Shown here: positions 5,806 through 11,406 of the stretch, in pieces
Layout: every line of letters starts with the position of its first letter
Numbering within the stretch: position 1 is the stretch's first letter
Assembly (NCBI GenBank): GCA_035527155.1
Contig: DATLBB010000279.1
Coordinates: forward strand, 1 to 11,406
Direction of reading: 5' to 3'
DNA from: CS2-K091 sp035527155
GTDB lineage: Bacteria; Planctomycetota; Phycisphaerae; Sedimentisphaerales; Anaerobacaceae
DNA length: 11,406 bases
The notes under the pieces: generated by a model
Databases searched by the model: none
The model's input: only the letters and a program-made list of their open reading frames with translations
What the model was told of the DNA's origin: nothing
Position numbers and translations under genes: made by a program

Positions 5806-8751
5806 TTAGTGCAGCCATATTGCCTGCCACAGCCAGTTTTCTGCAACTCGCCTCAAATCGGCAAACTCCACTTCGCCGTCCTGATTAAAGTTAGCTTCTG
5901 ACGGACCGGATTTGCGCCATTGGCTGCCAAATTTCGCATAATCGAACATATTGATGAAACCGTCCCCGTTCAGGTCGGCTCCTTCCTTTTCACCGGCAAA
6001 AGCCATAACAATAGTACCGATGTCCGCCGGCACATCATCAACGACTTCTACTGTTGCCGATGCATCGGCGTATTTGCTGAGGACAGCGGTAGCAGTGTAC
6101 GTCCCCGCTGCAAAATTATAAATAATATACTCACCGTTGGGATCGGTCTCCCAAAAACCTGCAAACGCGCCGGTACAGGGATCGTTAAGTAATACGGTAG
6201 CTCCGAGAACAGCCCTGCCATAGGTATTTATTACTCTGCCGCTAACAGTGCTTCCTTCTGAATTGTAATCCAGGTTGATGCCGGTCGTTCCGACACCAAC
6301 ATTTATTGCAGAATCTCGTACGGCCAGAGACATTATTTCGTCCGGGGTTTCGCTTACTACTATCAGATAAATATCGTAATTGGCTGCCGGCGGCAGTGCT
6401 CTGATAGTAAATGGCCCGGCATCGCTAAGCCCGGTTTCACCAATGGGTTCAATTGTATACCAGGTGTTGGCATCAATCACGGTTCCTGTTTCAAAAGCAA
6501 TAATGATAAAGTCGCCGCTTTTGGGATATCCGGAAGGATTATTAACGTTACCGGAGATTTGCCCGCCGGTTTCCTCAGTGTAAACTATAATATCATTAAC
6601 ATTCACGGGCTGGTTTATATCAGTTATCGTAACTAACATGCGCAACGCGCCAAAGTCATCTTCGTCCGGCCCAATTACATAAGTCCCAACGGGAAGTCGT
6701 ATTTGATACCGGCCGTTGATGTCCGCATCTCCCCAGCCTTCACACATTCTGCTGTTCCAATTGTATTCAGCTCCGCTTACTGCGACACCATTAACGTCCT
6801 TAATATAGCCGGTAAGCATTGCGCCCTTCTGTAATGTGATAATGCGATTTGACCGGTGCTCACCTTCGGCCAGGGATACCAAGCAGCCTCCCCACGGCAA
6901 ATTCCATCCGTAGCCGCTATCAACTCTGGGCCGCGCCTTTACTTCAGCCATACCCGACGGAAGATTTGTGAGTGAAAATGCCCCATTCGAATCGCTGAAA
7001 TCATTTTTCCAGACAGAATACCTGTCGCTCGAGTACGTCACCTCAACATCCGCTATGGGCTCAGCCGTCTTGGCATCAATAACCTTACCCGAGAGTGTAG
7101 CGGCCGGTGACAGTGCAAAATCCAGACCGTAAACATCTTCCGTTAACACGAACTCGGTCCCCATGCCGGCGTAATAGGTTTCCGGCTCGGCCCTGACTTG
7201 AACTTGGCCAGGCTGGATATTTGTCAGCGTATAATAACCATTTATATCCGTGTAAGTGTCATTCCATATCTCGTAATCTTCATTCCAGCAGCCTACCCTG
7301 ATGTTCTCAAGCGGTTCCAGGGTATTTTTATCGGTGACTCGACCGGATATGGTAAAACCTCCCACCGCGAACTCATAATCACTTTCGCTGTATTTGCCGA
7401 CGCTGACCTCAATTCCATCACCGTTGTCCGGCGTGTAGTGAAATTGTGCAAAAGCAAGATCAGCCTCCCAGAATCCATCTGCTAACGCAACCGGACCCCA
7501 ATTGGTTTCACTCACATTAAAGGTGCTTTCTATCTCTTCACCTGTTTCCTCATTTTCCAGTCCCATCCATATCAAAGTAGCCGCTTGATCATAGCACCAC
7601 CACCAATCAAATGTAACTGGTGAATCTACACTACTTCGGTGCCAGGGATAATTTAAATAAGGCTCCTGCATTGGCTGCGGGATGGGATTGATTCCGTCAG
7701 GCTTGCCAAACCAAACACTCGTCTGCCCTTGCCCCCCGCCGACGTAGTTGACCTTGATTGTGTACCAACCGTCACCGAAATCCTGCAGATGGGCCATGTC
7801 CGCTTTTCCTCTGCTATATTCCCATACCCATACGCCGTCCCCCGAATCGTACTCATGCGTCGTCCATGCACCATCGCTCCAATTGTCAACGAGATCAGGA
7901 ATTTCAAACGTATTGCCGTCTGCAGTAACAAACTCTACGAAATTAACATCTGCATCCGTTTCGACTTCAATGCTGAATTCGTATACTAAGTCGCCACTGT
8001 CATATGGATCACCGTAATCCCAGCCCTGCGTAATCTCGACGCCGAAAACGTGGTCGGACACCGGTGTCTCTACAACACCCTCGTCCACTACGAAGTTGTC
8101 CAGGTAAGCCTCACCGGATTCCACAGCGCCATACACCGGGGCGCCGCCGATACCGACATAGACCGGCTTACCTCCCCAGCGACCTTGCAGCAAATCTGAC
8201 AAAATTACCCAGGAATTTAATCTCCCATATCCCGTATAGCTCAAATACAGCCTGTCGGTCAATGAATTATAAGATATATAAAGCGTTCCATCGTTGGAAT
8301 CTCTCAGCCCCCAGCCCTCATCTTCCCAGGCTCCGTCGGTGGCTTCGTACCAGAAATAGGGGGAATACTCGTCACAGCCGACTCGGATTGCAACGATCCT
8401 GTCCTCGGGACCGGTCAAACTTGGTGTCAGAAAAAACGCGACCGACCCGTCTTCCCAGCTCTCGCGTTCATAATGAAAGTCAACCTTGAGCCGAAAATCT
8501 TGAGTTGTATCTAACAGCCATCTGTTTGACGTGTATAATGCGATAAGATCATCGGCGCTTTCACTCGCCCACACTTCCAGCCTCTGATTAGTCTCTTCGA
8601 GCCGGCAGTGATTTGCATCTTGTTCATACAGCTCCCACATCGCCCCTTGTGTATTGTCGTTGAAATCATCGGCCGGCAAAGCCGCTCTGACCGCCGCGGG
8701 CGCTAAAGTAACAGCTACGATTCCTAAGATAAATATAAAGTGCCGATTCAT
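5806..8751 (-). CDS. Secreted multidomain protein: jelly-roll-like domain, five beta-sandwich repeats, dockerin-like C-terminus
   Basis: A 981-residue exported protein. Residues 1-24 form a signal peptide (MNRHF, a hydrophobic stretch, and a likely cut after AVRA). Residues about 26-228 resemble a LamG/concanavalin-like jelly roll ending in AYLDNFVVDE. Residues about 235-462 are rich in Trp, Tyr and acidic residues and were not recognised. Five repeats of the carboxypeptidase-regulatory or transthyretin-like type follow, with an SG/TG-[RKYN]-V/I motif near residues 469, 554, 647, 733 and 837; four carry a D-x-[ND]-G-aromatic or DxNGRY loop. Residues 926-975 carry two calcium loops, D926/N928/D930/D937 and N954/N956/D958/D965, in dockerin-like spacing. 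Such tails are frequent in planctomycete extracellular proteins. The ATG has GAGAGGG 7 nt upstream (8765-8759). No catalytic residues were recognised, so a carbohydrate-binding, adhesive or surface-structural role is only inferred. The gene is transcribed on its own, convergent with rdgB. Confidence 0.88.
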   Translation of the reverse strand: MNRHFIFILGIVAVTLAPAAVRAALPADDFNDNTQGAMWELYEQDANHCRLEETNQRLEVWASESADDLIALYTSNRWLLDTTQDFRLKVDFHYERESWEDGSVAFFLTPSLTGPEDRIVAIRVGCDEYSPYFWYEATDGAWEDEGWGLRDSNDGTLYISYNSLTDRLYLSYTGYGRLNSWVILSDLLQGRWGGKPVYVGIGGAPVYGAVESGEAYLDNFVVDEGVVETPVSDHVFGVEITQGWDYGDPYDSGDLVYEFSIEVETDADVNFVEFVTADGNTFEIPDLVDNWSDGAWTTHEYDSGDGVWVWEYSRGKADMAHLQDFGDGWYTIKVNYVGGGQGQTSVWFGKPDGINPIPQPMQEPYLNYPWHRSSVDSPVTFDWWWCYDQAATLIWMGLENEETGEEIESTFNVSETNWGPVALADGFWEADLAFAQFHYTPDNGDGIEVSVGKYSESDYEFAVGGFTISGRVTDKNTLEPLENIRVGCWNEDYEIWNDTYTDINGYYTLTNIQPGQVQVRAEPETYYAGMGTEFVLTEDVYGLDFALSPAATLSGKVIDAKTAEPIADVEVTYSSDRYSVWKNDFSDSNGAFSLTNLPSGMAEVKARPRVDSGYGWNLPWGGCLVSLAEGEHRSNRIITLQKGAMLTGYIKDVNGVAVSGAEYNWNSRMCEGWGDADINGRYQIRLPVGTYVIGPDEDDFGALRMLVTITDINQPVNVNDIIVYTEETGGQISGNVNNPSGYPKSGDFIIIAFETGTVIDANTWYTIEPIGETGLSDAGPFTIRALPPAANYDIYLIVVSETPDEIMSLAVRDSAINVGVGTTGINLDYNSEGSTVSGRVINTYGRAVLGATVLLNDPCTGAFAGFWETDPNGEYIIYNFAAGTYTATAVLSKYADASATVEVVDDVPADIGTIVMAFAGEKEGADLNGDGFINMFDYAKFGSQWRKSGPSEANFNQDGEVEFADLRRVAENWLWQAIWLH

Positions 8752-8918
8752 TTTCGTACCCTCTCTGAAAAATTGTTAATATTTTTGTGGAAATTGATGA
8801 ACGCGTCTAACGCTGCAGGAATTCGCAGGAAATTGAAACACAAGGCGTTTCATACCCTATCCTCTTTTCAGTATATGCAAACAGCTAAAAGCTGCCATCA
8901 TTGTAGGCTGCTTTGGCC

Positions 8919-8943
8919 AAAATTCAAGAAAAAACTCAATTTT
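8919..8943 (+). repeat. AT-rich inverted repeat, copy 1
   Basis: AAAATT at 8919-8924 and AATTTT at 8938-8943 flank a loop containing AAGAAAAAACT. The whole element resembles the copy at 9086-9111 in the same orientation: an ATTCA-(A/G)-GAAAAA core followed by an AATTT arm and G. The related half-element ATTCAGGGAAAATT sits at 8981-8994. It could be a protein-binding site or a dispersed genomic repeat. Confidence 0.4.
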
Positions 8944-9085
8944 TGTTGTACACCGTTACTCCCCTGCACTTAAGCCGGGTATTCAGGGAAAATTGCCATT
9001 GCCAGGCCCGAATCCGCGATTTGGTTTTGAACTTCGTGGGATTAATAGTGCAAAAACCGCCCAATAATCATAGTTGCTCGACTCC

Positions 9086-9111
9086 CAAATTCAGGAAAAA
9101 CGCGGAATTTG
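9086..9111 (+). repeat. AT-rich inverted repeat, copy 2
   Basis: CAAATTC at 9086-9092 is the perfect complement of GAATTTG at 9105-9111, with a 12-nt loop carrying GGAAAAACGC. It lies 17 bp upstream of the topA -35 element, a position where an operator could act. It shares arms and loop core with the element at 8919-8943. Confidence 0.45.
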
Positions 9112-9128
9112 TGTAAAATTGTTTTTTC

Positions 9129-9157
9129 TTGACATCTTTATTAGTCGCTTGTATTTG
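9129..9157 (+). promoter_or_regulatory. Probable topA promoter
   Basis: A perfect -35 TTGACA at 9129-9134 follows a T-run. After a 17-nt spacer comes TATTTG at 9152-9157, a weak -10 that keeps TAT. The predicted leader is about 100 nt. The consensus -35 and ideal spacing are the main support. Confidence 0.5.
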
Positions 9158-9267
9158 TCCTTTTCTAAATTTTATCGTGAAAAGTGCCGATGAGGTAGTA
9201 GACTTCGAACGGTCAACAGTGAAATCTATTGTAAAATACGAAATACGCTCGCTGGACACGAGTTTTT

Positions 9268-11406
9268 ATGGCAAAATCGAGTTCTAAGAAATCTCTGGTA
9301 ATTGTCGAATCTCCCGCCAAGGCCAAGACAATAAACAAATATCTCGGCTCAGACTTTGAGGTAAAGGCCTCCATGGGACACGTCCGCGATTTGCCTTCGA
9401 AAGGTCTCAACGTTGATATAGAAAACAATTTCGAGCCGACCTATGAGGTAACGCCCAGCAAAAAACGGACGGTAACATCATTAAAGGCCGCGGCCAGAGA
9501 ATGTCGCGACCTCTATCTGGCCACCGACCTCGACCGCGAAGGTGAGGCAATCGCCTGGCACCTCGCGCAAATCCTCGGTGTCCCGCAGGAAAAAACCTAC
9601 CGCGTCATCTTCAACGCCATAACCAAAGACGCTGTAACAAAGGCATTTGCCGAGCCGGGCAGAATTAATACGGACAAAGTTATGGCACAGCAGGCCCGAC
9701 GAATCCTCGACCGCATAGTCGGCTACCAGATTTCTCCGCTGCTGTGGAAGAAAATCGCCTGGGGCCTTTCCGCCGGCCGCGTGCAATCTGTAGCCGTGAA
9801 AATGATTGTGGAAAGAGAGAGGCAAATCCGTGGTTTCAAGCCCGACGAATATTGGCTTATCCCTGCCGTTTTCACAACAAACCTCCAGGCTGACTATCAT
9901 CAGGAGTGGCTCGATTTCGTAACGCCTAAAACCGAAGATGATAAGCCCCCTACCATTGCGCAGCAAAACAAATGGCTCGCCGAGCATAATGCTTTTAAGG
10001 CACAACTATGCAAGATAGGCGATAAGAAATTTGAAGCCTCCACAAAGGAGCAGGCGCACAAGGTATTTGGTGCGCTAAAGGACGCGGACTTCAAGCTCGC
10101 CGATATGCAGACTAAGCAATCCATTTCTCAACCTTCGGCACCTTTTATAACCTCCACATTGCAGCAGACCGCTGCAAATCGGTTGGGCTTCACTGCAAAA
10201 AGAACTATGCGGGTAGCTCAGCAATTGTATGAGGGTCTGGATTTAGGCTCGATGGGTCATCTGGGCCTTATTACGTATATGAGAACAGACAGCACACATC
10301 TCTCCGCAGAAGCTCTCAATGAGGCACGCAGCTATATCAGCAGGCATATCGGCCCGAACTACCTGCCCGAAAAAGCTAAGATTTATGCGCCAAAGAAAAC
10401 CGCCCAGCAGGCACACGAAGCCATTCGACCGACCGATGTTGACTTTACACCAGCCGATATAAAGTCGTTTCTTACCGATGAGCAGTTCAAACTCTACGAC
10501 CTCGTCTGGCGACGCTTCATAGCCTGCCAGATGATGCCGGCCAAATGGGATGTGACGAATCTGGATATCATGGCCGAAACCTCCATCGGTCCCTGTTACT
10601 ATAAAGTGACAGGCCGGGTCCTGGTATTCGATGGCTTTACGAAAGTCTGGCAGAATAATTCAAACGGGCAGCAGCTGCCACCGACGGAAGTCGGACAGGC
10701 CTTAGCCGTCGTGGACATCAAAGCCGAGCAACACTTCACCAAGCCGCCCGCCCGGTATACCGAAGGCTCGCTCGTAAAGGCGCTCGAAAAGGAAGGCATC
10801 GGCAGGCCGAGCACGTATGCCTCAATCATCAGCACCATCCAGGACCGAAAGTACGTCGAGAAGACGGACAAAAAGTTCTTCGCCACCGACCTTGCTGAGG
10901 TGGTTACCGACAAACTCAACGAGTACTTCCCGAAAATAATGGACATCGCCTTCACCCGGCATATGGAAGAGCAGCTTGACAAAATTGAAGAGCATAACCT
11001 CGACTGGCTTGGCGTCTTAAAGGATTTTTACGGCCCGTTCAAAGAAAGCCTCGACATCGCCACCGAGGAAATGAAACACGCAAAGGCTGAAGTCACGCCC
11101 AGCGAATATACATGCCCCAAGTGCGATAAGCCGATCGTTTACAAGTTCGGCAAAAACGGAAAGTTCCTGAGCTGTTCAGCCTATCCGGACTGTAAATTCA
11201 GGGCCCCCTGCGATAAGGAAGGCAAAATGCTCGAAGAAAAGGTAAGCGAACATAAATGTCACGTCTGCAGCAAACCGATGGTGCACAAAAACGGCCGGTT
11301 CGGCCCCTTCCTCGGATGCAGCGGCTATCCGGATTGCAAAACCATCCTCAATATAGACAAGGACGGCAACGTCCTGCCGCCCAAACCGCCGCCTGAGCCG
11401 ACCGGC
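9268..11406 (+). CDS. topA: DNA topoisomerase I (type IA), 3' end outside the window
   Basis: TopA relaxes negatively supercoiled DNA by cutting and rejoining one strand through a 5'-phosphotyrosine link. The first 713 codons are present and the frame is open to the window edge. The TOPRIM domain shows VIVESPAK (E14) and the magnesium-binding TDLDREGEA with D87, D89 and E91. QQARRILDRIVGYQ and GLSAGRVQS follow, then PFITSTLQQ at 292-300, the active-site LITYMRTDS with Y337 and R339, AHEAIRPTD at 382-390, and GIGRPSTY at 510-517. Two C-terminal four-cysteine zinc ribbons are visible: C616/C619/C636/C642 and C664/C667/C684/C690. More ribbons may lie beyond the edge. The ATG at 9268 gives the standard MAKSSSKKSLVIVES start but has only a weak GAG upstream. 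The FNEIT segment of many homologues reads FNAIT here. Confidence 0.96.
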   Translation, partial: MAKSSSKKSLVIVESPAKAKTINKYLGSDFEVKASMGHVRDLPSKGLNVDIENNFEPTYEVTPSKKRTVTSLKAAARECRDLYLATDLDREGEAIAWHLAQILGVPQEKTYRVIFNAITKDAVTKAFAEPGRINTDKVMAQQARRILDRIVGYQISPLLWKKIAWGLSAGRVQSVAVKMIVERERQIRGFKPDEYWLIPAVFTTNLQADYHQEWLDFVTPKTEDDKPPTIAQQNKWLAEHNAFKAQLCKIGDKKFEASTKEQAHKVFGALKDADFKLADMQTKQSISQPSAPFITSTLQQTAANRLGFTAKRTMRVAQQLYEGLDLGSMGHLGLITYMRTDSTHLSAEALNEARSYISRHIGPNYLPEKAKIYAPKKTAQQAHEAIRPTDVDFTPADIKSFLTDEQFKLYDLVWRRFIACQMMPAKWDVTNLDIMAETSIGPCYYKVTGRVLVFDGFTKVWQNNSNGQQLPPTEVGQALAVVDIKAEQHFTKPPARYTEGSLVKALEKEGIGRPSTYASIISTIQDRKYVEKTDKKFFATDLAEVVTDKLNEYFPKIMDIAFTRHMEEQLDKIEEHNLDWLGVLKDFYGPFKESLDIATEEMKHAKAEVTPSEYTCPKCDKPIVYKFGKNGKFLSCSAYPDCKFRAPCDKEGKMLEEKVSEHKCHVCSKPMVHKNGRFGPFLGCSGYPDCKTILNIDKDGNVLPPKPPPEPTG

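Larger units (their letters stand above)
8752..9267. other. 516-bp non-coding region between divergent genes
   Basis: This region separates the divergently read exported-protein gene and topA. The short open frames in it lack ribosome binding sites and protein-like composition, and none is accepted as a gene. It contains the exported protein's ribosome binding site at 8759-8765, two related AT-rich inverted repeats (8919-8943 and 9086-9111), a tandem ATTGCC pair at 8992-9003, and a probable topA promoter at 9129-9157. No tRNA, rRNA or recognisable riboswitch was seen. Confidence 0.7.

Noticed and set aside
8320..8489. Other-strand frames of up to 141 codons inside the exported-protein gene
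   Set aside because: They are fully contained in a long gene with clear domain structure, and have low-complexity Arg/Pro/Ser composition typical of antisense frames.
8740..9116. Two overlapping plus-strand open frames of 77 and 67 codons upstream of topA
   Set aside because: They lack ribosome binding sites, overlap the inverted repeats, have no protein-like domain pattern, and the first overlaps the 5' end of the exported-protein gene.
9068..9259. Minus-strand open frame of 63 codons
   Set aside because: It covers the probable topA promoter and leader and has no ribosome binding site or recognisable sequence.

Overview
The window looks like chromosomal DNA from a bacterium with roughly 50% GC, probably a planctomycete of the Phycisphaerae/Sedimentisphaerales kind. 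The main clue is the large secreted protein on the minus strand. It ends in a two-loop dockerin-like calcium-binding domain with an 'AENWL'-type C-terminus, a tail I associate with that group. This placement is an inference from one protein style and was not searched.

Layout. Positions 1-39 may hold the first 13 codons of a divergent gene that leaves the window. Positions 84-3122 hold a plus-strand arginine biosynthesis run: argB (acetylglutamate kinase), argD (acetylornithine aminotransferase) and argF (ornithine carbamoyltransferase). Positions 3130-5117 hold a visibly AT-richer two-gene restriction-modification module: an N4-cytosine-type DNA methyltransferase with an apparent staphylococcal-nuclease-like (SNase) C-terminal domain, then a putative MjaI-family restriction endonuclease. 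Positions 5130-5753 hold an RdgB/HAM1 nucleotide-pool sanitising pyrophosphatase. A strong hairpin at about 5760-5792 separates it from a convergent 981-residue exported multidomain protein (5806-8751, minus strand). Positions 8752-9267 are non-coding, with two related AT-rich inverted repeats and a likely promoter. The window ends inside topA (DNA topoisomerase I, 9268 onward, 713 codons present).

How the genes work together. ArgB, ArgD and ArgF catalyse the second, fourth and sixth steps from glutamate to citrulline; argC, argJ, argG and argH are not in view. The genes from argB to rdgB run in one direction with gaps of at most 67 bp, so they may be co-transcribed. The restriction-modification pair sits in this string with junctions of 7 bp and 12 bp, and its composition suggests a later insertion. 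The methyltransferase would protect host DNA from the partner endonuclease. Its SNase-like domain lacks at least one nuclease catalytic residue and is more likely a binding or structural module.

The most noteworthy items are the methyltransferase/SNase-like fusion next to a MjaI-like endonuclease with a D...QxK active site, the near absence of CTAG outside that module, the repeated AT-rich inverted repeats upstream of topA, and a degenerate heptamer array running into the argD start codon.
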